Positions 7,935 to 17,280 are shown, numbered from the stretch's first letter. The stretch is DNA of 51,358 nucleotides from Rothia sp. HMSC078H08 (GCF_001808955.1 NZ_KV795252.1:18369-69726), one strand, 5' to 3'. The notes: generated by a model from the sequence alone, not told the origin. Numbers and translations are program-made.

Positions 7935-8317
7935 AAGGAGCGGGAAGGAGTATCGCCATCCTGCTCAAGCAGAAGCACAATCTCCAGGTGCTCCAGATAG
8001 CGGCGCGCCTGCTCCACGGTGCACATGTCACCGGCAATCTCACGCTCCAGGTCACGGCGAACGCCACGGAAACGTGCCACCAGCGAAGGTTCCGTCAGGG
8101 TGATACCGATACCGTCAAAGAGAGAAGGCTCAGCATCTTCCTCGTGCAGGTCAAGGTGAATATCGTGGTGGTCAGACTCGCTGAGGCGCTCAGCCTCAGG
8201 AATATCTTCGGGCTCAGCGCCCAGAGAGGTATGCAAGTCAATGAAGAGCAGGGTTTGCAGGTCGTGAGCTTCCTCGCTCGTGTGTGCGTCCGTTGCAGAC
8301 AGGTTATGAATGGTCAT
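7931..8317 (-). CDS. Hypothetical acidic protein
   Basis: A 128-residue protein with no recognised family. The first half is rich in Asp, Glu and His (for example SESDHHDIHLDLHEEDAE). The C-terminal half looks helical, with a charged segment (RFRGVRRDLEREI) and QARRYLEHLEIVLLLEQ. No signal peptide or membrane segment is visible. The start is supported by GAGGA about 12 bases upstream. An overlapping plus-strand frame (7711-8103) is rejected because it lacks such a site and is rich in Arg, His, Pro and Ser as shadow frames are. Confidence 0.65.
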   Translation of the reverse strand: MTIHNLSATDAHTSEEAHDLQTLLFIDLHTSLGAEPEDIPEAERLSESDHHDIHLDLHEEDAEPSLFDGIGITLTEPSLVARFRGVRRDLEREIAGDMCTVEQARRYLEHLEIVLLLEQDGDTPSRSF

Positions 8318-8458
8318 ATCTCTATTGTCCTCTTTTTAGGTTGGTAACGCCTGTAAAACAGGCCCGTATTTCTGTTAGTTAGCTGTGAACAAGAGCCCCA
8401 ACCCGGTAGGCTAGTACTAACCGGTGCCAGTAGCACCTCATTCACGAAAGGAAAACCC

Positions 8459-8950
8459 ATGGCTAGCGAATCCTCATTCGACATTGTGTCCAAGGTGGAC
8501 AAGCAGGAAGTTTCTAACGCACTGCACCAGGCGCAGAAGGAAATCTCCCAGCGTTACGACTTCCGTGGCGTTGGCGCAGAAATCGACTACTCCGGCGACA
8601 AGATCCTCATCAAGGCAAACGCCGAAGAGCGCGCACTGGCAGTGCTGGACGTTTTCCAGTCCAAGCTGGTCAAGCGCGGCATCTCCCTGAAGTCCCTGGA
8701 CTCCGGCAAGCCCTACGCATCCGGCAAGGAAACCCGCATCGAGTGCTCCATCAAGGAAGGCATCGCACAGGATCAGGCGAAGAAGATCTCCAAGATGATC
8801 CGTGAAGAGGGCCCCAAGGGCGTGAAGGCAAACATCCAGGGCGACGAGCTGCGCGTCTCCTCCAAGTCCCGCGATGACCTGCAGGAAGTCATTGCAATGC
8901 TCAAGTCCGCTGACCTTGAGGTTGACCTGCAGTTCGTCAACTACCGCTAA
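8459..8950 (+). CDS. yajQ: YajQ family cyclic-di-GMP/nucleotide-binding protein
   Basis: A 163-residue protein matching the UPF0234/YajQ family along its whole length: it begins [15 protein letters not shown], contains [14 protein letters not shown], and ends with VDLQFVNYR. Family members bind nucleotides or RNA, and some act as c-di-GMP receptors; its role here is unknown. AAAGGA lies eight bases before the ATG. A bidirectional terminator follows, shared with htpX. Confidence 0.93.
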   Translation: MASESSFDIVSKVDKQEVSNALHQAQKEISQRYDFRGVGAEIDYSGDKILIKANAEERALAVLDVFQSKLVKRGISLKSLDSGKPYASGKETRIECSIKEGIAQDQAKKISKMIREEGPKGVKANIQGDELRVSSKSRDDLQEVIAMLKSADLEVDLQFVNYR

Positions 8951-9026
8951 GCTCAGGCGAGACTCCCCCGCCCAGCGATGGGTGAGGGAGGCGGCTAGAA
9001 GCCGAAACGTAAAAATCCTCTACACA

Positions 9027-9076
9027 AAAAATCCTCGGGGTGGCTACTTCCACAGTAGCCACCCCGAGGATTTTTT
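9027..9076. terminator. Bidirectional terminator between yajQ and htpX
   Basis: A long perfect stem (AATCCTCGGGGTGGCTAC and its complement) with a 7-base loop is flanked by A6 and T6, between two convergent genes. Confidence 0.92.
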
Positions 9077-9171
9077 GCCTGCCGACCCGTCACCGCGAGT
9101 CACAATCGTCACCCCGAGTCATATTCATGCAGCGCCACATTCGCTCCCGAATGATTCGGTAGAGAAAAGAC

Positions 9172-10056
9172 TTAGTACTGACCCATCTCGCGAGCCTGCT
9201 GCTGCAGACGCGCAATACGCTGATCCATCGGCGGGTGAGTAGAGAGCATATTCTTCAGCGAACCGAAGGGATTCGCAATCATCATGGCGCTCGCCGCCTC
9301 AGTGTTGCGGTTATTCGGGTCCATCGGATACATAGACACGCCGCTCTCCAGCTTGTGCAGTGCCGAAGCCAGCGCCAGCGGGTCACCGGTCAGACGTGCG
9401 CCATCCTCGTCGGCATCAAATTCACGGGTGCGGCTAATAGCCATCTGAATGACCTGCGTAGCAATGGGAGCCAGCAACGCAATCACGAACATGGCGAGGG
9501 GGTTGGAGCGTTCACCATCGCGGCTGGATCCGCCGAACATCGCGCCAAACGAAAGGACCTGGGCAACCGTACCGATGATGGAGGCGATACCCGCCGCCAC
9601 CGAAGAGGTCAGAATATCGCGGTTGTACACGTGCATCAGCTCGTGGCCGAGCACGCCGCGCATCTCGCGCTCATCCAGCAGCTGCAAAATACCCTCGGTG
9701 CAGCACACCGCAGCATTCTGCGGGTTACGGCCGGTAGCGAACGCGTTCGGGGTCATGGTCGGTGCCACATAGAGAGCGGGCATGGGCTGACCCGCGCGAG
9801 AGGACAGCTCCTCCACAATGTCGTAAAGCACCGGAACCTCTTCACGGCTGACCGGGTACGCATTCATGGAACGTAGGGCGAGCTTATCGGAGTTCCAGTA
9901 CGTATACGCGACCGAACCCAAGCTCACCAGACCCATAATCCAGATGAAAATGGAGGAGCGGAAGGTCGCCGACAGCAGGCCACCAATGAGCAGCATTATG
10001 CCCACCATAGAGCCCATCAACAGGGCAGTTTTCAGTCCATTGTTATGGCTGCGCAT
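9172..10056 (-). CDS. htpX: Membrane zinc metalloprotease HtpX
   Basis: A 294-residue M48-family protease that degrades misfolded membrane proteins. Two N-terminal transmembrane helices (about residues 10-55) precede the zinc site HELMH in GVLGHELMHVYNRD. Two more hydrophobic segments and the glutamate ligand region (SRTREFDADEDGA) follow. The C-terminal STHPPMDQRIARL motif is typical. AGGAGG lies six bases before the ATG at 10056; the longer upstream frame is not used. The next minus-strand gene upstream, a small membrane protein, ends 138 bases away. Confidence 0.95.
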   Translation of the reverse strand: MRSHNNGLKTALLMGSMVGIMLLIGGLLSATFRSSIFIWIMGLVSLGSVAYTYWNSDKLALRSMNAYPVSREEVPVLYDIVEELSSRAGQPMPALYVAPTMTPNAFATGRNPQNAAVCCTEGILQLLDEREMRGVLGHELMHVYNRDILTSSVAAGIASIIGTVAQVLSFGAMFGGSSRDGERSNPLAMFVIALLAPIATQVIQMAISRTREFDADEDGARLTGDPLALASALHKLESGVSMYPMDPNNRNTEAASAMMIANPFGSLKNMLSTHPPMDQRIARLQQQAREMGQY

Positions 10057-10194
10057 GGGTATCCTCCTCAGCAAATAGGTCAGCGCGCACAGCGTGTACT
10101 TGACTCTATAGAATACGTGCAAGCACCCGCGGGCGCACCTTATGGCGCGCGGATTCACCCAGAGCGTCACCCATATGCCAAAAGCGCACAAGAA

Positions 10195-10458
10195 TCAGGG
10201 GATGGCGCCCGGAATATTCACCAGGGGTACCTGTTCCAGCACCTGCGCCGTAGCAGTGGGGAAAATACCCAGCAGCAGAATCGTGCCGTACGCGCCCAGA
10301 AAAAGGATGAAGAGCAGACCGAGCATCAGCTGACCCTCCAGATCAAAACCAGTGGTAGTACTGCGGTACTGGCCGTAAATCACCGGGGTCACGATGGGCA
10401 CACCGAAGAGCAGAATCATCAGCAGAATGTAGATGGGGTTTGTGAAGTCGTACACCAT
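10195..10458 (-). CDS. Small hypothetical membrane protein
   Basis: An 87-residue protein with two hydrophobic segments (about residues 9-27 and 43-66) joined by a polar loop with a YGQYRSTTTG stretch. No family was recognised. AGGAGG eight bases upstream of the ATG supports translation. It may be cotranscribed with htpX, which lies downstream on the same strand. Confidence 0.7.
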   Translation of the reverse strand: MVYDFTNPIYILLMILLFGVPIVTPVIYGQYRSTTTGFDLEGQLMLGLLFILFLGAYGTILLLGIFPTATAQVLEQVPLVNIPGAIP

Positions 10459-10590
10459 GACCCTATCCTCCTTGATGGTGATCGCCGGTGCGGGTTACTC
10501 TAGGTTCTTTGATTGTACGGCATCTCTTCACACCCGAGGCCGGGGCGAGGAGGGGCGCCACAGAGTGGATGAAAGGGACGCCTTGCCGGC

Positions 10591-10635
10591 TTATTATGAG
10601 CTTTTCATAAAATAATGATGAATTTCTCATAATAA
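10591..10635 (+). promoter_or_regulatory. Candidate Fur/PerR-type operator
   Basis: A perfect 10-bp inverted repeat, TTATTATGAG (10591-10600) and CTCATAATAA (10626-10635), lies immediately upstream of the -10 TAGACT (10640-10645). An inner ATGA/TCAT pair is also present. The position over the -35 region suits autorepression by the Fur-family product. Base composition is far more AT-rich than the surroundings. Confidence 0.65.
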
Positions 10636-10639
10636 CGTG

Positions 10640-10645
10640 TAGACT
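10640..10645 (+). promoter_or_regulatory. -10 element TAGACT for leaderless fur-family mRNA
   Basis: TAGACT ends 7 bases before the ATG at 10653, and no ribosome-binding site is present. Confidence 0.65.
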
Positions 10646-10652
10646 TAAACCT

Positions 10653-11240
10653 ATGACCGACGCAAAGACAACCTTAGATACGAAGAAGATTCAAAGCCCA
10701 GACCATCACAGTGCCGGTTGCGCCCACACCACCGGCCTGCCGCTGCTCTCCGCAATGAGCCCCGAACAGCTCGAAGAAGCATGGACCACCGGCCTGCGCG
10801 CCAAGGGCCGCCGCGTCACCAAGCAGCGCCTCGCCGTACTCCACGCAGTGCAGGAACACCCGCACTCCACCGCCGACACCATCGTGCAGGCAGTCCGCGA
10901 GCGTATCCCCGCCATTACGGTTCAGTCGGTCTACGTGATTCTTGCCGACCTGACCGACATCGACCTGCTGCGTAAGTTTGAGCCGCCGGGAACCCCCGCC
11001 CTCTACGAAACCCGCACGGGCGACAACCACCACCACGCCTTCTGCGTACGTTGCGGCAAGGTCGAAGACGTGGACTGCGCGGTCGGCTCCGCACCCTGCC
11101 TGACCCCCAGCGATTTTCACGGCATGGCACTCTTCAGCGCAGACGTGCTCTATCAGGGCGTGTGCGTAGACTGTCAAACTGAGGCAGAAGCAGAACTGGC
11201 GAAGAGCCAGGTGCAAGCCGCAGCGAGCGTTCAGCACTAA
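10653..11240 (+). CDS. Fur family transcriptional regulator (FurA/PerR-like)
   Basis: A 195-residue metal-dependent repressor. The winged-helix part includes GRRVTKQRLAVLHAV and ITVQSVYVILADL, and the metal and dimer part has DNHHHAFCVRCGKVEDVDC with CxxC pairs (FCVRC and CVDC). The N-terminus is about 35 residues longer than usual. Because catalase follows directly, it is most likely the peroxide-sensing type that represses catalase and itself, as FurA does in mycobacteria. Start and promoter show a leaderless message. Peroxide rather than iron sensing is inferred from context only. Confidence 0.9.
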   Translation: MTDAKTTLDTKKIQSPDHHSAGCAHTTGLPLLSAMSPEQLEEAWTTGLRAKGRRVTKQRLAVLHAVQEHPHSTADTIVQAVRERIPAITVQSVYVILADLTDIDLLRKFEPPGTPALYETRTGDNHHHAFCVRCGKVEDVDCAVGSAPCLTPSDFHGMALFSADVLYQGVCVDCQTEAEAELAKSQVQAAASVQH

Positions 11241-11297
11241 CGAACCACATTCCCACACCTTACTCCGGGCGTGAAACAGCGCCTCAGTGTTCGTTAG
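11237..11297 (+). other. Long-loop hairpin between fur-family gene and catalase
   Basis: CTAACGAAC (11237-11245, overlapping the regulator's stop codon) pairs perfectly with GTTCGTTAG (11289-11297). No T-run follows. It could be a processing or partial-termination site that uncouples the two genes, or a protein-binding repeat. Confidence 0.4.
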
Positions 11298-11369
11298 CTG
11301 CACCCTAAAACAGGAAGAATGCTCGTCGAAAACCACATAGCATCACCAAAAACACAAGGAGAAGCAAAT

Positions 11370-12860
11370 ATGTATCAGACCCCGCAGAACCCCATTCAGC
11401 CCGGTTCTTACACCACCACGAGCACTGGCACGCCGGTGGCTTCAGATGATCATTCGCTCACCGTGGGCGCCGATGGTCCCATCGTTCTGCACGATGCTTA
11501 CACTGTTGAAAAGCTCGCTCAGTTCAACCGTGAGCGTGTGCCCGAGCGTGTGGTGCACGCGAAGGGAACCGGCGCATACGGCTACTTTGAAACCACCGAA
11601 GACGTTTCGCAGTACACCCGTGCGGCGCTCTTTCAGCCCGGCGTTAAAACCGAGCTGCTGATTCGTTTCTCAACCGTGGCGGGCGAATCCGGCTCCCCCG
11701 ATACCTGGCGTGACCCACGCGGTTTCGCGGTGAAATTCTACACCACCGAAGGCAACTACGACCTGGTAGGCAACAACACTCCTATCTTCTTCATTCGCGA
11801 TGCCATTAAGTTCCCCGACTTCATCCACTCGCAGAAGCGTATGCCCGGTTCGGGTCTGCGCGATCACGATATGCAGTGGGATTTCTGGACCCTCAATCCG
11901 GCATCGGCGCACCAGGTAACCTGGCTGATGGGCGACCGCGGCCTGCCCCGCACCCTGCGCCACATGGACGGCTTCGGCTCTCACACCTACCAGTGGATTA
12001 ACGCCGAGGGTGAGCGCTTCTGGGTTAAGTACCACTTCAAGACCGAGCAGGGCAACGAGTTCTTCACCCAGGCTCAGGCCGATGAAATGGCGGGTAAGGA
12101 TGCTGACTTCCACCGCCGCGACCTGCGCGAGGCTATCGAGCGTGGCGACTACCCCGCCTGGACGCTCTATGTGCAGATCATGCCCTATGAGGACGCGAAG
12201 ACCTACCGTATTAACCCCTTCGATCTGACGAAGGTGTGGCCGCACTCGGATTACCCGCTGATCAAGGTGGGCCGCATGGTGCTGGATCGCAACCCGCAGA
12301 ATTTCTTCGCCGAAATCGAGCAGGCAGCCTTCTCCCCCTCGAATTTTGTGCCCGGTATCGCGGCTTCGCCCGATAAGATGCTGCTCGGTCGTATCTTCTC
12401 CTACCCGGATGCGCATCGCTACCGCATCGGCACCAACTTCGCACAGCTGCCCGTGAACGCACCACACGCAGCGCCGGTGAACAACTATTCGCATGACGGT
12501 TCGATGCGTTATAACTTCAACGACCCCTCCGTTCCGACCTACGCGCCGAATAGTCTGGGTGGACCGCATGCGGATGCGGAACGCGCTGGCGAAGGTAGCT
12601 GGGAGTCTGATGGCGAGCTGGTACGCACCGCCTACACCCTGCGCCCGGATGATGATGATTTCTCGCAGGCTCGCACCCTCTACGAGGTAACCATGAACGA
12701 CGAAGAACGCGAGCGCCTGATCAGCAACATCTCCGGTCACGTAGGCGCTGTTCGTTCCGACGAGATTCGTGAACGCGCGTTCCAATACTGGGATAGCGTT
12801 CACCCTGAGCTCGGTTCTCGCGTTCGCGAGGCCGTGGCAGCCGCCGCATCTGGTTCATAA
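11370..12860 (+). CDS. katA: Catalase (monofunctional, heme)
   Basis: A 496-residue small-subunit catalase that converts hydrogen peroxide to water and oxygen. The distal heme histidine is His63 in [12 protein letters not shown], the distal asparagine is in [11 protein letters not shown], and the proximal tyrosine is in [12 protein letters not shown]. The motif [20 protein letters not shown] is intact. AAGGAG stands about nine bases before the ATG at 11370. The gene lies 129 bases after the Fur-type regulator and is probably controlled by it. A hairpin terminator follows. Confidence 0.97.
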   Translation: MYQTPQNPIQPGSYTTTSTGTPVASDDHSLTVGADGPIVLHDAYTVEKLAQFNRERVPERVVHAKGTGAYGYFETTEDVSQYTRAALFQPGVKTELLIRFSTVAGESGSPDTWRDPRGFAVKFYTTEGNYDLVGNNTPIFFIRDAIKFPDFIHSQKRMPGSGLRDHDMQWDFWTLNPASAHQVTWLMGDRGLPRTLRHMDGFGSHTYQWINAEGERFWVKYHFKTEQGNEFFTQAQADEMAGKDADFHRRDLREAIERGDYPAWTLYVQIMPYEDAKTYRINPFDLTKVWPHSDYPLIKVGRMVLDRNPQNFFAEIEQAAFSPSNFVPGIAASPDKMLLGRIFSYPDAHRYRIGTNFAQLPVNAPHAAPVNNYSHDGSMRYNFNDPSVPTYAPNSLGGPHADAERAGEGSWESDGELVRTAYTLRPDDDDFSQARTLYEVTMNDEERERLISNISGHVGAVRSDEIRERAFQYWDSVHPELGSRVREAVAAAASGS

Positions 12861-12918
12861 GATACGGCAGCGTCTGTTCTCCTGTAGATTCGAGAACATG
12901 ACGCACAGCTGGCTACTA

Positions 12919-12968
12919 CTATGGGGTCGGTGACTTTCAGTAAGGTGGAGTCACCGGCCCCATATTTT
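12919..12968 (+). terminator. Terminator of katA
   Basis: ATGGGGTCGGTGAC pairs with GTCACCGGCCCCAT (one wobble) around a 15-base loop and is followed by ATATTTT. Confidence 0.75.
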
Positions 12969-13005
12969 AAACCCGTTTGCAGGATTACAACCCTCTCCAA
13001 ACACA

Positions 13006-13057
13006 AAAATCGCCCGAAAGAGACAACACCGTGTGGGTGTCTCTTCCGGGCGATTTT
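13006..13057. terminator. Bidirectional terminator for SseB-like gene
   Basis: AAAATCGCCCG and AAGAGACA pair with TGTCTCTT and CGGGCGATTTT with a small bulge, flanked by A and T runs. On the minus strand it closes the SseB-like gene. Confidence 0.8.
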
Positions 13058-13124
13058 ACGTGACGGGTTTTACGAACTATGCGGATGCACTAGCACCAGC
13101 GGGAGAAGCGCCGAAGACCGCTTC

Positions 13125-14441
13125 CTATTCACCCACAATATCGAGGAGCTCGCGAATCTGCGCCGCGCTCAACACGGTGGAAGGGTTAATTGCGTTCACC
13201 TTCACGCTCGGTGCGCCAATCTCCAGGGCGTAACGCAGAATATCCAGGGCATTCGCCGAACGCACCTCAATATGCGGGTCCAGCGCCGCAATCTCAATGG
13301 GCGAGGTGAATACCAGCAGGCTCTTCGGGTTACCGTTCTCATCCGGGTCAAACACAAAAGACGTACCCGAAGGATCAGCCGGGTCAACGCCCACCAGCAG
13401 CACGGATGCCGGGGACACCAGGGAGCCGAGCAGCATCTGCATATTGTCCTGCACAAGCGCCATTTTCGCGCCGTCATTGCGAGGAGAAGTGACAATCCAG
13501 TGCACCTGAGCGCGCTCAATGTAGCACTCGTGGTCAGTGCCGGGGTCAACCACGATCAAGTCCAGCGCCTCATTGCTGAGGAAGTCAATGAAGACCTTCA
13601 TCGCCGGTTCGCGCAGAATCAGCTCATCTCCCTCGGATTCCTGGCGCACGTAGCTCTTGCCAATGTGCTCGGAGGAGGAGAACACGCACAGCGCCTGCAT
13701 GCCGGTCTCGGGCATGCGAATGACCTGGTGGGCCAGTACCGACTCGGGGCCCATCGGGTCAGTCTCGGAGGGAATCAGCAGGGAGCCGGTCGCATCAAGT
13801 AGAACGTCGCCACCAAGCATCGTACGAACCACGTTAATGAGGGTTCGCTCCTGCACGTCGTTGCGGAAGGTCTCCAGAGCAGCAACCAAGTAGGGGTTCG
13901 GAATCTCATGCTCGCTCGAAGACAGTGCCGCGGCGGCGGAGTGGCGGGCACGACCCTCCATACGCTCACGAGCCCACTGCGGGATACGCGACGCATCGCG
14001 AGGGAACTCAGCCAGGTGCTCACGCACGTCGGTTGCGGTCAGGGTGCCCTCATTCTTCCAGCTAGCGGGCTCGTCGTCACGGTTGTAGGAGGCACCCACG
14101 CTGAACTGCGGGTTGGGCCAGCCGGTAGCCGCAACCACGATGGAGGCGGTAAACCAGGTGCCGCGGTTACCGTCGTAGGCGGCGCGCTGTAGCTTACGGA
14201 CCTCAGCAATAATGGGCGAGCCGTCCTTGAGCGGGCCGATGGTGCCAATGAACTCTTCGCCGTCGCGGAATTCACGCACACGCACGAAAATCTGACCTGC
14301 CAGAGGCTTGACGTCCAGCACCATTTCGCTCCAGCCGGGGTCAACACTAACGACATCCAGCAGCCAGCTTCCAATGTTATTCAGCGCATCCTGGATGCGC
14401 GCGGCACGGCTACTCGTCTCGGCAAGGCGGGGTTCAGTCAT
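13125..14441 (-). CDS. SseB-domain protein with YezG-like N-terminus
   Basis: A 438-residue soluble protein. The last 190 residues seem to hold two SseB-like domains: SLLVFTSPIEIAALDP and the final VNPSTVL-like stretch ending AAQIRELLDIVGE resemble the SseB N-terminal domain, and a degenerate earlier copy includes QALCVFSSSEHIGKSYV. The first 120 residues contain RAAYDGNRGTWFTASI and NRDDEPASW, resembling YezG/DUF600-type immunity proteins. These domain calls are by eye and moderate. SseB-like proteins often accompany secretion or contact-dependent systems; none is visible here. AAGGA lies ten bases before the ATG. The gene is divergent from the DUF6882 gene with a 279-base spacer. Confidence 0.55.
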   Translation of the reverse strand: MTEPRLAETSSRAARIQDALNNIGSWLLDVVSVDPGWSEMVLDVKPLAGQIFVRVREFRDGEEFIGTIGPLKDGSPIIAEVRKLQRAAYDGNRGTWFTASIVVAATGWPNPQFSVGASYNRDDEPASWKNEGTLTATDVREHLAEFPRDASRIPQWARERMEGRARHSAAAALSSSEHEIPNPYLVAALETFRNDVQERTLINVVRTMLGGDVLLDATGSLLIPSETDPMGPESVLAHQVIRMPETGMQALCVFSSSEHIGKSYVRQESEGDELILREPAMKVFIDFLSNEALDLIVVDPGTDHECYIERAQVHWIVTSPRNDGAKMALVQDNMQMLLGSLVSPASVLLVGVDPADPSGTSFVFDPDENGNPKSLLVFTSPIEIAALDPHIEVRSANALDILRYALEIGAPSVKVNAINPSTVLSAAQIRELLDIVGE

Positions 14442-14720
14442 AGTTCATACATCCTTGAGTGTGAATACGGCGCGGCTGGAGGCATCCGTGTTCGGTCGTA
14501 GTGTCGGCTTACAGGGTGCCGGAAGAAGCCGTCCCTTCGATTCTAACGAACACAGGCACTCAACGCAGATAGTTTACGCCGAAAGATATATGCTCTACCT
14601 CTCCCCTGCACCTCTCTAGACGCCCCATTCGACCCTCTTAACGTCCAATACGCCTAAAGCGCACCCCAAAACCGGGGATACACGGCATAGTGAACGCTAA
14701 AAGGTTGATAATCTTGAAGC
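14442..14720. promoter_or_regulatory. Divergent promoter region, SseB-like / DUF6882 genes
   Basis: The spacer contains no gene. On the plus strand TAATCT (14709-14714) ends 6 bases before the DUF6882 ATG, indicating a leaderless transcript. No clear -10 was fixed for the minus-strand gene. Confidence 0.45.
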
Positions 14721-16058
14721 ATGACGAATTCTCTGCAGGACCTTATCGACGCATCGATCTTTATCTCCACCGAGTACCAGGCTCGACTCGCTGAGCTCGT
14801 GGGTACCTCCGAGTGGAACGTGGATTTCACCTCCCAGTCTCTGGATTTTGAGACCACTCCCCCGCTTTCGCTCAAGCCGCACCTGCTGGGCACCGAATCC
14901 GAGAACCGCGGTACTTGGATTTGGTCTTGGCAGCAGCTGGGCTACTTCCCCGACTCCGTTGTTTCCGCCGCTATTCAGGCGCGCGAAACCGGTGAGCGTG
15001 ACGGCCTGGCCGAACTGACCACCGACGAGCTGCCCCTCTCCGAGTCCCTGGCACGCCGCCTGACCCTGGCGACCAAAACCATCAGTGGCCTGTACGCACA
15101 CTACCCGCTACCCGCGGGCGCTGGCGTGCGCGCATGGACCCTGCTGGAGGGTGCTGAGCTGACCCTCGAGGCACCGACCTACAAGGGTATTGGCCGCGTC
15201 ATTGCTAAGACCCTGCAGAGCGAAGAGGTACACAACCAGGTTCTGGCGGTGGACTCCTACGCTCAGCAGCGTGGCTTCCACATTGCTTGGGACACCGAGG
15301 CAACCGCCGTTCTGACCGCAACCGACGGTGCCCTGCGCCTGTGGTTCGACGAGGGCCGCATCAGCGGCATCGAGCAGGCTGAACCTCAGGTTGGCCCCGA
15401 GGTACTGGAGCAGTGCGCAGCCGCTGCCGCACAGCGTCGCGAATCCCTCGCGGCACTGCGCGCCGAGATTGAGCGCGTGGCAGCCGCTGAAGCAGCCGCT
15501 CAGAACGCACAGCGCGAGCAGGAGGCAGCAGAACGCGCCGCCGCACGTGCCGAGGCTGAGGCTGAGCGCGCCGTCGAGATCGCCGAGCACGCACCGGTCG
15601 CAGAGACCGAGGTACCCGGCGTCGAGAGCACCGAGAACCTCTACCCCGCCGACGAAGCTCCCTTCGATCAGGAGCCGGCAGAGCACGCAGAGCCCGGCCT
15701 GGTCACCGTAGAGACCCTGCCCGGCGAGTACGAGGCAGAAGAGACCGAACAGGCTCGCGTCTACACCGACGAATCCATCGGCGCCGAGCAGCCCGAGTAC
15801 GAGACCGTTGAGGCTTCCGCAGAGTACGCTGAGGAGCCGGTCGCCGCTGAGGCTGCAGCTGAGCAGCCCGTCGAGGTCGAGCAGGAAGCAGCAGAATACG
15901 AAGAGCAGCACGTGGAGCCCATCCGCAACGCTGGCGCAGCTCCCGACCTGCAGGCAGAGCACGAAGAGGCAGCCCGCCGCGAGCAGGAAGAAGCTGCACG
16001 CCGCGAGGCAGAGCAGCCCAAAAAGAAGGGCTTCTTCTCCCGCTTCTTCGGCCTCTAA
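14721..16058 (+). CDS. DUF6882 domain protein with long acidic tail
   Basis: A 445-residue protein. Residues 1-225 match the DUF6882 pattern: LLGTESENRGTWIWSW near residue 55 and LRLWFDEGRI near 210. From about residue 235 a highly charged Ala/Glu/Arg helix-like segment (AAAQNAQREQEAAERAAAR) passes into an acidic E/A/P/V tail. The extreme C-terminus is basic and aromatic: PKKKGFFSRFFGL. The tail looks disordered, and the end could be an amphipathic membrane anchor. No signal peptide is visible. Function is unknown. A similar basic-aromatic motif occurs in the GntR- and ArsR-type proteins at 41791-45348. Confidence 0.7.
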   Translation: MTNSLQDLIDASIFISTEYQARLAELVGTSEWNVDFTSQSLDFETTPPLSLKPHLLGTESENRGTWIWSWQQLGYFPDSVVSAAIQARETGERDGLAELTTDELPLSESLARRLTLATKTISGLYAHYPLPAGAGVRAWTLLEGAELTLEAPTYKGIGRVIAKTLQSEEVHNQVLAVDSYAQQRGFHIAWDTEATAVLTATDGALRLWFDEGRISGIEQAEPQVGPEVLEQCAAAAAQRRESLAALRAEIERVAAAEAAAQNAQREQEAAERAAARAEAEAERAVEIAEHAPVAETEVPGVESTENLYPADEAPFDQEPAEHAEPGLVTVETLPGEYEAEETEQARVYTDESIGAEQPEYETVEASAEYAEEPVAAEAAAEQPVEVEQEAAEYEEQHVEPIRNAGAAPDLQAEHEEAARREQEEAARREAEQPKKKGFFSRFFGL

Positions 16059-16078
16059 ACCGAATACGCAATATTCCT

Positions 16079-16109
16079 CAGGCGCGGTATCCTCGTGGTA
16101 CCGCGCCTG
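16079..16109 (+). terminator. Hairpin after DUF6882 gene (weak terminator)
   Basis: An 11-bp perfect stem CAGGCGCGGTA / TACCGCGCCTG lies 20 bases past the stop codon. The downstream run is poor in T (GTGGCGTGT), so termination is uncertain. Confidence 0.4.
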
Positions 16110-16225
16110 TGGCGTGTCCCCAGCGGGTAGAGTAGCCTCAACGCACATCAATGCCCCCGCTGGCGCATCCCAAGGACTAGCATTAGAAGAACGTAACCGA
16201 AGAACTTAACTCAGAAGAAGAGACC

Positions 16226-17197
16226 ATGTCAGAAACTCAGAAGCACACCACCCGCAACGGGTTCATCGCCATCATCGGCACCTACATTATTTGGGGTCTG
16301 CTCCCCCTGTATTTTGTATTGATGGCACCTGCAGGCCCTATTGAGATTGTCGTGGCGCGCGTGGTCTTCTCCCTCATCTTCTGCGCCCTGCTGCTGCCGA
16401 TTTTAAGGGTAACTGCAGACTTCCGCCGCGCACTGCGGGACCGCCGCATCATGCTGGTGCTGACGGCAGCATCATTCCTCATCTGCGCAAACTGGCTCAT
16501 CTACGTGATTGCGACGACCAGCGGCCACACCATTGACGTATCCCTGGGCTATTTCATTAACCCGCTGGTCTCCGTGGTGTTGGGTGTCATCTTCCTGCAT
16601 GAGCGTCTACGCCCGGCGCAGTGGGTATCCGTGGCGATTTCCTGTATTGCGATGCTGATGATGAGCCTCATCTACGGCCAGGTGCCGTGGACGGGTCTGG
16701 GCGTGGCGTTCTCCTTCGGCATCTACGGTCTGCTGAAGGCGCGCATCGCCCACGATGTCAGCCCCATTATTTCACTGTCTCTAGAGACTTTCATCCTGGC
16801 GCCCTTCGGCGTTGCCGCCCTCTTGATGCTGAACGCGCAGGGACAGATGACTCTCTTCAGTGAGGGTCCCGGACACTTCTGGCTTCTCGCCTCCACCGGC
16901 GTGGTCACCGTTGTGCCGCTCATGCTCTTTGCCGCGGCGACCAAGGTTCTTCCGCTGTCGGTCATCGGCATGGTGCAGTACCTGGGCCCGACCATCCAGT
17001 TTGTTCTGGCACTGACCGTTCTGCACGAGCAGATGGGCGCCGATAAGGTGCTGGGTCTGAGCCTCATCTGGGTCGCTCTCATCATCTTCACCGTGGATGC
17101 GTTGCGTGCCTCCCGCGCCTACCGCGCCTCCGCTCTGTCCGACCCGGAAACCGGTATGATCCCGCTCGTGCAGGCTGAAGACGTACAGAGCAAGTAG
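16226..17197 (+). CDS. rarD: EamA family transporter RarD
   Basis: A 323-residue drug/metabolite-type exporter with about ten transmembrane helices in two EamA repeats. The opening GTYIIWGLLPLYFVLM and the segment SLGYFINPLVSVVLGVIFLHERLRPAQW are characteristic of RarD. Substrate is unknown. The ATG is preceded by AGAAGAAGAG, a modest ribosome-binding site. It is monocistronic and closed by a strong terminator. Confidence 0.88.
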   Translation: MSETQKHTTRNGFIAIIGTYIIWGLLPLYFVLMAPAGPIEIVVARVVFSLIFCALLLPILRVTADFRRALRDRRIMLVLTAASFLICANWLIYVIATTSGHTIDVSLGYFINPLVSVVLGVIFLHERLRPAQWVSVAISCIAMLMMSLIYGQVPWTGLGVAFSFGIYGLLKARIAHDVSPIISLSLETFILAPFGVAALLMLNAQGQMTLFSEGPGHFWLLASTGVVTVVPLMLFAAATKVLPLSVIGMVQYLGPTIQFVLALTVLHEQMGADKVLGLSLIWVALIIFTVDALRASRAYRASALSDPETGMIPLVQAEDVQSK

Positions 17198-17239
17198 CTC
17201 TCACCAAATCCGCATAAAGCACAGTCCCGCACAAAACAC

Positions 17240-17280
17240 AGTGATGCCCCGCAGGCTAACGCCTGCGGGGCATCACTTTA
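17240..17280. terminator. Bidirectional terminator between rarD and metS
   Basis: A perfect 17-bp stem AGTGATGCCCCGCAGGC and its complement enclose a TAAC loop, followed by TTTATAT on the plus strand. The genes converge here. Confidence 0.88.

Noticed and set aside
7711..8103. 130-residue plus-strand open frame
   Set aside because: It overlaps the minus-strand gene at 7931-8317, which has a ribosome-binding site and protein-like composition. The plus frame starts within the tRNA-Tyr upstream region.
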